A model generated the notes under the pieces. That model made no database searches and was not told where the DNA came from. It was given only the letters and a program-made list of their open reading frames with translations. A stretch of DNA of 64,000 nt from Erythrobacter sp. SD-21 (GTDB taxonomy: Bacteria > Pseudomonadota > Alphaproteobacteria > Sphingomonadales > Sphingomonadaceae): positions 62,001 through 126,000 of the forward strand of contig NZ_ABCG01000007.1 in the NCBI RefSeq assembly GCF_000181515.1. The letters run 5' to 3'. Positions 54,447 through 63,900 of this stretch are shown here, piece after piece; position 1 is the first letter of the stretch, and the number at the start of each line of letters is the position of its first letter. A program made the position numbers and the translations under genes.

Positions 54447-56302
54447 TACGTTTGTTCAGCTCCAACATACTCAGGGCCAGTGGCCTGTTTGGTTTGGAGG
54501 CGCGGAATTCTCGAGGGATTGGTCGTCGAGACAATGTCGGGAATATCATGCGCCAATCCGAACGCCAGAAGCAGTCGGGTTCGGTCGCAATCCAAGGCAA
54601 TTATCTCACTAGGTGGCGCGGGCTGATCTATGCGGCCCGGTCCAAGGGCTCTATGAGGATCCCTGAGGCGGGCAAAAAATTCTTTATGCAGAATGGAATT
54701 TGAGCCGCCACCGGTCACAACCAGATAAACGTCTTTTCGGTTTGGGTTTTTCGCCAGACTGAAATTCAGGGGGGCCAGGCGACAAGCTTGGGCAAACGTG
54801 TTGCCGAATTGATGATTACAGGCCTTGAGAAAATCAGACTTAAGAACGCCTTTATTCTGAGCGACCTCTAGGGCTGACGACCCAAGCAATTCGACGGTGG
54901 CCGAGAAAGCCTTTATCTCTGCTTCGTCTTCATCCTCGACCAAATTAAAGGCGACCATGTCCAGTGTCGATGCTCCGACATCGACGAGCACATGAGATCC
55001 CAGTGGCGAGGTCGGATCACTGGCGTAACCCACGAGCGCAGCGCTGAGTTCGGGAATGAGGTCGAACCCGTCGGGCAGATCTTCTGCGTGAACCATCTCC
55101 AATGCCGCTCGGACCATTTCGAGGGTCAAAGGTTCACAGGATCTAGCCAATTCGACAGCTGCGCGCACCACTTCCTTAAATGGCTGTAATGCAGCGGGGT
55201 TATCGCTGGTCGCAACCGGCACTCCGATATTGATAGCGAGAAAATTTTTCGCCTTGCTCCGCTCTAGAGGTTGCTCCTTCGCATACCATCCGAGCAGGTG
55301 GCAAAGGTGCAGCGCGATAAAAGCGGTGGCGCCTTCTGATCGAGAGATCTTGGGTTCGTCGAAAATGGCCTCGGAGCCGTTCCCAGCGATAATGCCCGTT
55401 TTGAAACCGTCTAGAGTAATAGCGCCGGGCGTCGGATAAAGCCGGAAGATTTCGACGGCAGGATCAAACCAAACGACCGTCTGCCACAAATACGGGTGAC
55501 CTTGGGAACGGAGTTCCACAGGCGCCGGCAGTGCCGCGAGAGGATTGCCCGCGACATAAGGGTCGCGAACCACGACCTTTAATGAACTGGTGCCAAAGTC
55601 GAAGCCCACGACAAAGCCATTGTCGAAATCGGGTTCAGGATTGTCGCGAAGCCACTCAGCTCCGCTTCGAACGGCCTCATCCAATCGCCGCGCTTCTTTC
55701 GATTGAATCCTGGTGGGCCGCTCTTCGATGGCAGGCGTTGAGGCACCCACGATCCGCGTGATGTGCGCGAACGCCTCAGCCGCGGTAAACGGCCGGGTCT
55801 CGCCTGGAATTTCGCGACGCGAAGGTTCGGGCGCTGGTGCTGGCTTGTGCGTCGGAGCGAGAGCGGGTTTGGCCGCAGCTTCGTGAACTTCCTTCACCGG
55901 GGGCTTTGGCTCGTAATGAAGCCGCCTTGCTGCTGACTGCGTCAATTGCCCCTTCGGCTGTTTGACCGGTTGCACTGGCTTGCTGGGCTTGCGGCTCGGG
56001 TCCACAGCTCGAGAGGGAAGCCTCTTTCGTGTCTCGATAATCACATGCGGCGCGTCGCGTTTGGCCGGCTTGATCTCGCGCGTCTTTGTCTGTTCGGCGT
56101 CCTCGCTCTGCGCATTGGCATCAGCGAGCTTCTGCCTGATCTGCGATTCGGGGTCGGCGACACCTGGTTCACGAGCAGCCTTTGAGCGAAAATTGGAAAC
56201 AGGTTTTTTGCTCTTGTTCTTAACGGGCTGTTTGGGTGCTTTCTGCTTTGCGACGCCAAGCGATTGCAGCTGGTCCGCTAGGCTACCGCTCGACTTGCTC
56301 AT
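54446..56302 (-). CDS. Hsp70/actin-like ATPase with long disordered N-terminus
   Basis: A 618-residue protein. Residues 1-200 are Lys/Pro/Arg-rich and probably unstructured. The ASKHA ATPase core follows: phosphate-1 GFDFGTSSLKVV (233-244), connect-1 NIGVPVAT (358-365), phosphate-2 DVGASTLDMV (441-450) and the adenosine motif VVTGGGSN (528-535). The substrate-binding domain of DnaK is absent. It likely senses or remodels a partner in an ATP-dependent way; with the SNF2 ATPase it makes a two-motor system. It overlaps the helicase gene by 4 nt. Confidence 0.82.
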   Translation of the reverse strand: MSKSSGSLADQLQSLGVAKQKAPKQPVKNKSKKPVSNFRSKAAREPGVADPESQIRQKLADANAQSEDAEQTKTREIKPAKRDAPHVIIETRKRLPSRAVDPSRKPSKPVQPVKQPKGQLTQSAARRLHYEPKPPVKEVHEAAAKPALAPTHKPAPAPEPSRREIPGETRPFTAAEAFAHITRIVGASTPAIEERPTRIQSKEARRLDEAVRSGAEWLRDNPEPDFDNGFVVGFDFGTSSLKVVVRDPYVAGNPLAALPAPVELRSQGHPYLWQTVVWFDPAVEIFRLYPTPGAITLDGFKTGIIAGNGSEAIFDEPKISRSEGATAFIALHLCHLLGWYAKEQPLERSKAKNFLAINIGVPVATSDNPAALQPFKEVVRAAVELARSCEPLTLEMVRAALEMVHAEDLPDGFDLIPELSAALVGYASDPTSPLGSHVLVDVGASTLDMVAFNLVEDEDEAEIKAFSATVELLGSSALEVAQNKGVLKSDFLKACNHQFGNTFAQACRLAPLNFSLAKNPNRKDVYLVVTGGGSNSILHKEFFARLRDPHRALGPGRIDQPAPPSEIIALDCDRTRLLLAFGLAHDIPDIVSTTNPSRIPRLQTKQATGPEYVGAEQT

Positions 56303-59300
56303 GCGGCGTCTCCAGTAAGATCGATGACCGCTATGCCAACGAGAAGGGGCTCCTCGTAGCTGAGCAGATTTTCACGCTGCCTTATCTCGTTTTCGCGAAG
56401 CTCGAGACGAGCCAGTACCTTTTGCAACTTGCCCTCAAGGGCTGGGATCAGCTTGCGTCGATTGAGGTTTTGCGAGAACAGCGCATCGGATTTTCGTTCC
56501 TCATATTTTTTGGTCTCGCGAGCGCGGTGCTCCTCGATCAAGGCTTTTTGGGTATTGACCAGGTCGAAGTGGCGGGCAGCTTCAGCATCTTCGAAATCCA
56601 AGCGCCGTTCTTCCAACCTTCCCGTCAAGACTTCTGCCGCAAGTTTATGAGCACGACCGCAATCCGCGCTCGATAGGCTTGTCATGCGCGCTTCACCGGT
56701 GAGACTCTCGATGAGAATACGTTCGGCCTGGTCCTCTTCGAGCAGCCTGTCGCCTGCGAAGGAGCACGCTGCAAAGGCCAGTTTGTCGACGGGGACGATA
56801 CCTTCAATCGACCAACGTTCGACAAGGAAGATATAGCGCCCTGAAGGAAGGCTCCATTCCGCTCGATTGGCGGTTTCAAACGCCGTTACCGGCTTTGCGC
56901 GCAGGCTTGCCTGGCGCTTATCCAATTGCTCGGCGGAGAACCGCGACAAAGGATGCGTCATTGGGATTGCTTCGATAGCGCGGTATTTCGAAGGCTGTGG
57001 ATTGCTCCCGAAGACTGACCGAACGCCGTTGGTCGCGTCGCGCGAAAACTTTGTAGGATACCGACGCGCTCTTGCATTTCGGAATTGATTGAATTCGACG
57101 TCTGCGGACGCAGAAAGCCTGATCTTGTAAGCTTCGATCTCGACATCTGAGATCGGCTCGATGCTGGTCCCTTTGTAGGCGGAAACAAGGACGTCAGCGA
57201 TGTAATCGCGCAAGTCTTCTGGCGTGAGGCGTTTGTGCGGCGCTTGAGCTTCATTGATCCGTTGAAGAATGCTGTCGCCATGAGCGATAAGACCCGGTGC
57301 TTCCTGCTCAAGCTCTTCGGCGATCGCCTTGCGTTTCTCCGCGGCGAGAACCGACCGATCGAGCTCGGCGACCTTTTGTTCTTCGGTCAGTTCGGGATTG
57401 ACGAGGGCGAGCTCGATATCGCGAATGATCTCGCCGAGAATGGGTTCAAAATCGCCCAGCGTGCTTCGAATGATCCCCAAGCGTTCATAGAGACGTTCGT
57501 AGACGCGCTCTTCGATCGTCTTCTCGGCGATGAGGTTGATAATGTCGATTGAAGGAGATTGCTGCCCAATACGATCGATACGGCCGATCCGTTGTTCGAC
57601 GCGCATCGGATTCCAAGGCAAATCCCAGTTGAAGAGGATTCGGCAAAATTGCAGGTCAAGACCTTCACCGCCTACCTCTGACGTCAACAAGACCGTGCCG
57701 GCGGGGGCGTCGGCAAAGCTATTGACGATTGTCTGTCGATCAAGATCGATCCCGCCATGGAGTTCGATCGATTCAAAGCCGGCATCCTCTAAGCGGCGCG
57801 CAAGGTAATCGATTGTCTTGCGGAAACTGGAGAAGATGATGACCTTCTCATCGGGATGGTCCTGACGGATCTTTCGCAGCCACTCCACGAGCCGCTGGAA
57901 CTTGGTATCGCTTGCCTCTAGTGAAGCGAGAACACGAGAATTATCACAAATCGCACCAAGCGTTTCAGTCAGAGGACCAGGCAGGGTCTTGTTTCCGTTG
58001 TCGTCGTCCTCATCATCGAGCGAGAGATTGCCGGTTCGGGTGCCCCAATGTCGGTAGCCGGCAGGGAGGCTTGAGGCGAGCAAGCGCTGCGTTTGCGCAA
58101 GCAGGAAACGCTCGTTGATGTCGTTGATGAGCGCATAGTTGGCGATCTCGTCGCTGGCGGCTTCGTAGAAGTCGCGTTCGACTTGCGCCATCGGCCATCG
58201 GACAGTGGTTGGACGCCGCTCGACCTTGAACTCCGCCACATCTCGCCTTCTGGTGCGATTGATGATCGTGCCGAGCAAGGACATCTCTTCGAGACGAGAG
58301 GCAATCCGCACACGATTGGCAGGCGTGTCTTCCATGCCCTTGGCCAGCTCCTCACGCAGACGTTCGAGACGCTTTCCAGTCTTTAAGACCTGACCTGCTG
58401 GAAGCTCTGAAATGAGCTCTTCAAGATCGCCGAATGACGCGCGCGGATCGCGCGCAGCTTCCCAGGCACGGACGTAAGGTTCGTTCTCATCCTGCAGCAG
58501 ATCGAAGAGCCACTCGCGTTCGAACGTATCGGGGTCGATGAGTTTGAGCAGGGCACGCAAATCGTTGGCGCGCAGATTGATCGGTGTTGCCGACAAGAAA
58601 AGCTTATGATCCGCGACCTCGCACACCAATTGGCCCAGCCGGTGGTTCATCGTGTCGGTGTTGCGAAGATGGTGTGCTTCATCGAACACGACGAGATCGA
58701 AGAGATCGTCGTCAGCCTCTTCGAGATATTTGGCGAGCTCTACGCGCGCTCCGGTTTTCTCTTCATCCTGATCCTCCCAGCCCTTGGGTGGACGAAGGCT
58801 CGGGAGCGATGCGATTGCCGCAAAACCATCGCCGCCGACACGATCATCTTTGAGGAGTTGCAGTAGCTGGTCAGCCTTGCAGACATGCGCTGTGATGTTG
58901 AACTTGTTGCGCAGCTCGTCGCGCCACTTTTCACACAGCGGTTTCGGGCAGACAATCAGCAAACGCCGACTATCGAACCGAGCAACAAGCTCGGTCCAAA
59001 CAAGACCCGCTTCGATGGTTTTGCCGAGACCAACTTCGTCTGCGATCAGCAATCCGCGCGAGGGCGAGTTGAGCAGCTTGAGAACCGGCTTGAACTGATA
59101 GGCGTGAAAGTCGGTGTTGGTCGCGCCCAGACTGTAGATCATGTCAGCCAGACGACCGGTCATCCGCAAATGCGTGATGGCGCGGCGCAGGTCAGACGGC
59201 GCGGAAAACTTGCCGTCCTTTAGGTCGGCAAATGCATCAGCCTCTTCCTGCACGATTTCGAGCTGATTGGCGGGCACGACCCGCTTCCGCCCAGTTGGCA

Positions 59301-59412
59301 GCTCGATTTTCTGAAACGGTCGCCCTCCACGCTCAGATGGAGGCTCATCAGTAACGACACCGACCACACTTGGATCATTCCGCAGCCGTACACGTGAACC
59401 AACTGGAATCAT
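56299..59412 (-). CDS. SNF2/RapA-family DEAD/DEAH-box helicase
   Basis: A 1037-residue ATPase. An N-terminal SH3-like segment (VGSRVRLRNDPSVVGVVT) precedes the Walker A DEVGLGKT (125-132), DEAH (244-247), motif III SATP, and the second RecA lobe with KVIIFSSFRKTIDYLARRL, LLTSEVGGEGLDLQFC and motif VI QRIGRIDRIGQ. The C-terminal 350 residues are charged helical repeats. SNF2 proteins of this type translocate on duplex DNA; RapA-like ones remodel RNA polymerase, and defence-linked ones act on invading DNA. It is the first gene of a three-gene operon (ATGA overlap next). A GGAGGG site lies 3-4 nt before ATG. Confidence 0.9.
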   Translation of the reverse strand: MIPVGSRVRLRNDPSVVGVVTDEPPSERGGRPFQKIELPTGRKRVVPANQLEIVQEEADAFADLKDGKFSAPSDLRRAITHLRMTGRLADMIYSLGATNTDFHAYQFKPVLKLLNSPSRGLLIADEVGLGKTIEAGLVWTELVARFDSRRLLIVCPKPLCEKWRDELRNKFNITAHVCKADQLLQLLKDDRVGGDGFAAIASLPSLRPPKGWEDQDEEKTGARVELAKYLEEADDDLFDLVVFDEAHHLRNTDTMNHRLGQLVCEVADHKLFLSATPINLRANDLRALLKLIDPDTFEREWLFDLLQDENEPYVRAWEAARDPRASFGDLEELISELPAGQVLKTGKRLERLREELAKGMEDTPANRVRIASRLEEMSLLGTIINRTRRRDVAEFKVERRPTTVRWPMAQVERDFYEAASDEIANYALINDINERFLLAQTQRLLASSLPAGYRHWGTRTGNLSLDDEDDDNGNKTLPGPLTETLGAICDNSRVLASLEASDTKFQRLVEWLRKIRQDHPDEKVIIFSSFRKTIDYLARRLEDAGFESIELHGGIDLDRQTIVNSFADAPAGTVLLTSEVGGEGLDLQFCRILFNWDLPWNPMRVEQRIGRIDRIGQQSPSIDIINLIAEKTIEERVYERLYERLGIIRSTLGDFEPILGEIIRDIELALVNPELTEEQKVAELDRSVLAAEKRKAIAEELEQEAPGLIAHGDSILQRINEAQAPHKRLTPEDLRDYIADVLVSAYKGTSIEPISDVEIEAYKIRLSASADVEFNQFRNARARRYPTKFSRDATNGVRSVFGSNPQPSKYRAIEAIPMTHPLSRFSAEQLDKRQASLRAKPVTAFETANRAEWSLPSGRYIFLVERWSIEGIVPVDKLAFAACSFAGDRLLEEDQAERILIESLTGEARMTSLSSADCGRAHKLAAEVLTGRLEERRLDFEDAEAARHFDLVNTQKALIEEHRARETKKYEERKSDALFSQNLNRRKLIPALEGKLQKVLARLELRENEIRQRENLLSYEEPLLVGIAVIDLTGDAA

Positions 59413-59488
59413 CTACCCTCCCCGGCATTGCCGTAAGTAACTGGAACTATTTATTTCCTTAAGATCGTCAAGAACTATCAGGCGGCGC

Positions 59489-59758
59489 TCAGAACTTGAG
59501 GCGTCCAAGCCGATGAGCGGCAGTGATTACCGCACCGTCATCCGCCACAACGAGATAGCTGTTGAGCGAGCGCTCGAGCTTCGAGTAGCTCTTCTTTCCC
59601 ATCGCCTGAGCCATGCGCGCCCTGGCTTTCTTGTCGAGAAAATAAACATCGGCGCCATCGTGCCGGCGCCGACAACCATAGGCCAAAATGGCATCGACCG
59701 CTGCATAAGGGATGCCGCGCTGCTGGATTCGGGCGGCGGCGTGATGGGTCAAGTTCAT
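59489..59758 (-). CDS. Small DUF4258-like protein, possible RelE-fold toxin
   Basis: An 89-residue protein: LTHHAAARIQQRGIPYAAVDAIL, then DVYFLDKKARARM and the last strand SYLVVADDGAVITAAHR. The 'H-A-x-x-R-x-x-x-R-G-I-x-x-x-x-V' start is the DUF4258 pattern, a small fold related to RelE-like RNases. A GAGGA site fits ATG 59758. No antitoxin gene is adjacent on the same strand, and it is divergent from the WYL regulator with 86 bp between. Confidence 0.65.
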   Translation of the reverse strand: MNLTHHAAARIQQRGIPYAAVDAILAYGCRRRHDGADVYFLDKKARARMAQAMGKKSYSKLERSLNSYLVVADDGAVITAAHRLGRLKF

Positions 59759-59844
59759 GATTTTTTTCCTCTTTGCTTGGTGACGAATCCAATCTACGGA
59801 AGCGGGGCGACAAAATCGGTCACCCCAGCAAGGAGCTGTGCTGC

Positions 59845-60837
59845 ATGTCATTTTCCAAAGCCGTTGATCTGCTGCGGCTAGCCATGATGGCCGGCGGACG
59901 AACAGGGGTTTGTCTCAGCGATATTGAACGTGAGTTCGGATGTGTAAGGCGAACCGCTCAACGAATGGTCGCGGCCCTGCAGGAAGCTTTTCCCGCAACC
60001 GAGCATTATGTCGGCTACGACGGCCGCCATTATTGGCGCGTCCCGGCTCGCGCTGTGGCGCCGCTCTTGTCTCCGAGCGTGGACGAACTGGTCGCGCTCA
60101 AGAGCGCGATCGAGCAACTCGACCGTGCAGGCATGAAAGCTGAAGTCCGAGCACTTAGAGAACTCGATCAAAAGGTCCACGCGCTGATCCCTAATGAAAG
60201 CTCATCGCGGCTAGCAACTGACGAAGAAGCGATCCTGGAGGCCATGGGATATGCCGCAAGGCCAGGCCCCCGCCCTGATCACGACAGCGCCGTCGACGGA
60301 GCCATTGCCGAAGCACTCAAGGGACCGTTCCGGCTGCGGATTGCTTACCAAAGCCGCGCTGACGAGGCTGCCACTTGGCGGGAGATTGAGCCGCTCGGTC
60401 TGTTGCTTGGCACACGCCGCTACTTGGTGGGAATCGACACGGCCAAGAGGGACGGACGCAATCGGCATTACAGAGTCGAAGACATCGGTGAGGCTGAGGT
60501 GCTGGATCAGAGTTTTGCGTACCCCGACGATTTCGATCTCAACGCCTATGCAGAGCGTGCCTTCGGCTCATTTCACAATGACCTGGAGTATGGCCAGGTC
60601 GTGTGGAGGTTTGCCCCCGATGCGGCAAATCAAGCAGCGCGTTTCCAATTCCACCCGTCTCAGACCAGTGAGGTTCTCGAGGACGGCTCTTTGGTGGTGC
60701 GCTTTAACGCCTCCGGCCATCTGGAAATGGCCTGGCATCTTTATGCATGGGGCGATGGAGTGGAAGTCTTGGAGCCTCCCCAGCTCGCCGAGCTCGTGCA
60801 CCCCTTTCGCCGTCACGACTTCCCAGCATACCCATGA
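59845..60837 (+). CDS. WYL-domain transcriptional regulator
   Basis: A 330-residue regulator. An N-terminal winged helix (KAVDLLRLAMMAGGRTGVCLSDIEREFGCVRRTAQRMVAALQ) leads to a WYL ligand-binding domain (FRLRIAYQSRAD, EIEPLGLLLGTRRYLVGI) and a WCX-type C-terminal domain ending ELVHPFRRHDFPAYP. WYL proteins in defence islands bind nucleotides or ssDNA and repress neighbouring immunity genes. AAGGAG about 10 nt before ATG 59845 sets the start; the longer upstream frame is not supported. A strong terminator follows it. Confidence 0.88.
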   Translation: MSFSKAVDLLRLAMMAGGRTGVCLSDIEREFGCVRRTAQRMVAALQEAFPATEHYVGYDGRHYWRVPARAVAPLLSPSVDELVALKSAIEQLDRAGMKAEVRALRELDQKVHALIPNESSSRLATDEEAILEAMGYAARPGPRPDHDSAVDGAIAEALKGPFRLRIAYQSRADEAATWREIEPLGLLLGTRRYLVGIDTAKRDGRNRHYRVEDIGEAEVLDQSFAYPDDFDLNAYAERAFGSFHNDLEYGQVVWRFAPDAANQAARFQFHPSQTSEVLEDGSLVVRFNASGHLEMAWHLYAWGDGVEVLEPPQLAELVHPFRRHDFPAYP

Positions 60838-60841
60838 GAAG

Positions 60842-60872
60842 CACCTCAAGATCCCTTGGGGTGACTGCTTTT
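60842..60872 (+). terminator. Intrinsic terminator after the WYL gene
   Basis: CACCTCAAG (60842-60850) pairs with CTTGGGGTG (60855-60863), nine pairs including one G-U, with a 4-nt loop, followed by a short TTTT run (60869-60872). It starts 5 bp after the WYL stop. It separates the regulator's transcript from the nuclease-helicase gene downstream. Confidence 0.7.
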
Positions 60873-60964
60873 GTCATGTCCATCTGCGATAAACGACCAT
60901 ACCGCGATCGCGGCCGTCACTCGAGATACGAAGTGGCGCAACACCAAACGGCGAGTTCAACCTA

Positions 60965-63900
60965 ATGCGCTTTTACGACGGCCAGCTTCTCCATTCAGCA
61001 AGCGACCTAAATGCCTTCCTGGGCTGCCGTCATGCGGTCGCGCTCAATCTGCAGAAGCTGCGTGACCCCTCGTCGCTTCCCGAGCGCGCGGTCGATGACG
61101 AATCAACAATCCTCGTGCAGGAAGCGGGGCACGCGCATGAGGGAAACTATCTCGAAGACCTGAAGCTGCAGCTACGGGTAATCGAGATCGACAACAACGC
61201 CTCGCTCGAAACGCAGGCCGAAGCGACTTTGGCGGCAATGCGTGATGGCGCGGACATAATCTACCAAGCCACTTTCCTCGATCAGCCCTGGCATGGTTTC
61301 GCCGACTTCCTGCGCCGAGTGGATGTACCTTCGCAGCTCGGCGATCACTCCTACGAGGTGATCGATACCAAACTTGCGCGCACGCCCAGCCCCAAGCACG
61401 TGCTGCAACTGGCGCTCTATTCCGACCTGATTGCCAAGGCCCAAGGCGTGGCTCCGCATGAGATGCATCTTGTCCTTGGTGACAAGAGCGAGGCAAGCTT
61501 CCGCCGGGTTGAGTTCGAGCACACGCTTGCCTCCGCGCAGGGCCGCTATCTCGATTTTGTGGACCAAGAGATCACGGAGACACGGCCCGAGCCGTGCAGT
61601 GCCTGCACCTATTGCGGGTGGCGCGATCTTTGCGCGGGCCGGTGGCGCGAGGAAGACCATTTGAGCCTGGTGGCTGGCATTCAGACATCACAGATCACCA
61701 AGCTCAAGGCTGCCGGGATTGAGTCGGTGGCGGACCTGGCTACGCTTGAGGCGGGCACTTCGATTCCGAAGCTCGCTCCCAAAACCTTCGAGCGCCTGCG
61801 CGCGCAAGCCGCGCTGCAGGTGGACAGGCGGGGCGGCGTACCGACAACGGAATTGCTTCCCATCGAGCCAGGTCGCGGTTTTGCCCGCATGCCGGCGCCC
61901 AGCCCGCATGATCTCTTCTTCGATCTGGAGGGCGATCCGCTCTATCCCGACGGGCTTGAGTATCTTTGGGGTGTGCATCTTCGCGATGCTCACGGCGAAC
62001 CGGTCTTTCGCTACGAATGGGGCCATAACCGCCAAGCCGAGCGAGAGGCGTTCGAGGCCATCGTTGATTTCTTTCGCGATCACCTTGCCGAGCATCCCGA
62101 GGCGCACATCTATCACTACGCGCCCTATGAGGTGACGGTGCTGCGCCGCCTCTCGACGCGCTTCGCTAGCCGCGAACACGCGGTCGACGAGATGCTTCGC
62201 GCTGAGAAGTTCGTCGATCTCTATTCCATCGTGCGCGGCGCGATCCGCACTTCGGAACCCGACCTTAGCCTCAAGACGCTGGAGACTTTCTTTGCTGAAA
62301 GCCGCGGCGAGGATGTCACCAAGGCCGACCAATCGATCGTGCATTACCATCGCTGGCGCGAAAGCGGAGAACAGACCCTGCTCGACGGGATCCTCGCCTA
62401 TAACAAGGTCGATTGTGAGAACACCGAAGGCCTGCGCGATTGGCTCTTGTCGCTGCGACCTGAGATCCCGTTCTGGCAGCCGAGTGCCGAGACTCCGTCA
62501 GACGAGCAGACCGAAGAAGCACGTCAAGCCGAAGAGGCGCGCGAAGCGCTGCGCAACAAGGTACGCACGGGAGCGCTCTGCCTGTCAGAGCGAGGGCGCG
62601 AGCTCGCAAGCCACCTGCTCGACTTTCACTACCGCGCGCGCAAGCCCGAGCTTTGGGCGATCTTCGATCGCTGCGAGCGCGAAGAGGACGAGCTAGTCGA
62701 TGATGGAGAATGCATCGGCGGGATCGAGCCTGATGGCGAGGATTGGCAGCGACCCGAAAAGCAGTCGATCGTGGCGCGCTACCGCTTCGCGCACCAGGAC
62801 ACCAAGCTGCGTATTGGCAGCACGGTCTTGCATGCGCCAAGCCTGGAACGGCTTGGCACCGTGTTCGACCTCGATCTTGACAGCGGCGTTGTTGAGCTCA
62901 AGCGCGGCAAGAAAAGTGGAACCGACTGGCCGCAGAATGGATCGGTCATTCCGAGCTGGCCCATCGGCACAGACATACTAGAAGCTGCCGTCGAGCGCGT
63001 GGTGCGAAGCTTGGCAAGCGCGGGCGGCAGCGCGACAATTCCCTACTACGCTTTGGTGGATGTGATCGAACGCGCGCGGCCGCGGTTCACTGACGGAACC
63101 TCAGGCGATCTCGTCCAGCCCGGACAGTCGCTGATCGAAGCAGCCACAACAGGCGCTCTAGCCTTGGACCATTCCTCGCTCTTCATTCAGGGGCCGCCGG
63201 GGACCGGTAAGACTTACACGAGTGCGCACATGATCCTCGCCTTGCTCAAAGCGGGTAAGCGTATTGGCGTCTCGTCGAACAGCCACAAGGCGATCAACAA
63301 TCTGCTGGGGAAAGTGGAGAAGGTCGCGCTGGAGGATGGCTACCATATTCATGGAGCTAAAAAGGCGAGCGCGGGTGACAAGGACAGCTACCTCAGGGGC
63401 GGCATGCTGGAGGATGTCACCGATGCCAAAGACATTGAGGATGGTGATTACGAGCTGGTCGGCGGGACTGCGTGGTTGTTCGCGCGCGGCGACCTCGATC
63501 AACGCTTCGACTATCTGATCGTGGATGAAGCGGGCCAGGTATCGCTGGGCCATCTGCTCGCTATGGGTGCGTCCGCCAAGAACATCATCCTGGTCGGCGA
63601 TCAGATGCAGCTGGGCCAACCCATCCAGGGCGCGCATCCTGGCGAAAGCGGAATGTCGACGCTCGACTATCTGCTGCAGGACGAGGCCACAATCGCGCCC
63701 GATCGAGGCATCCTGCTCGACACCAGCTGGCGCATGCATTTGGATATTAGCGGTTTCATTTCCGCAGCGGTCTATGACGGCCGGCTCAAGTCGCACCCGG
63801 ACTGCGCCAAGCAGGAGCTGCTCCTTGACGACAAGGCGCCAAGCGGAGCACTTCCACATGGCATCCGCATGCTTCCGATGGCGCACGAAGGCTGCCGCCA

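Noticed and set aside
54446-56302. DnaK chaperone assignment for the Hsp70-like gene
   Set aside because: Only the ATPase core is present; the substrate-binding and lid domains and dnaJ/grpE neighbours are missing, so it is not a housekeeping chaperone.
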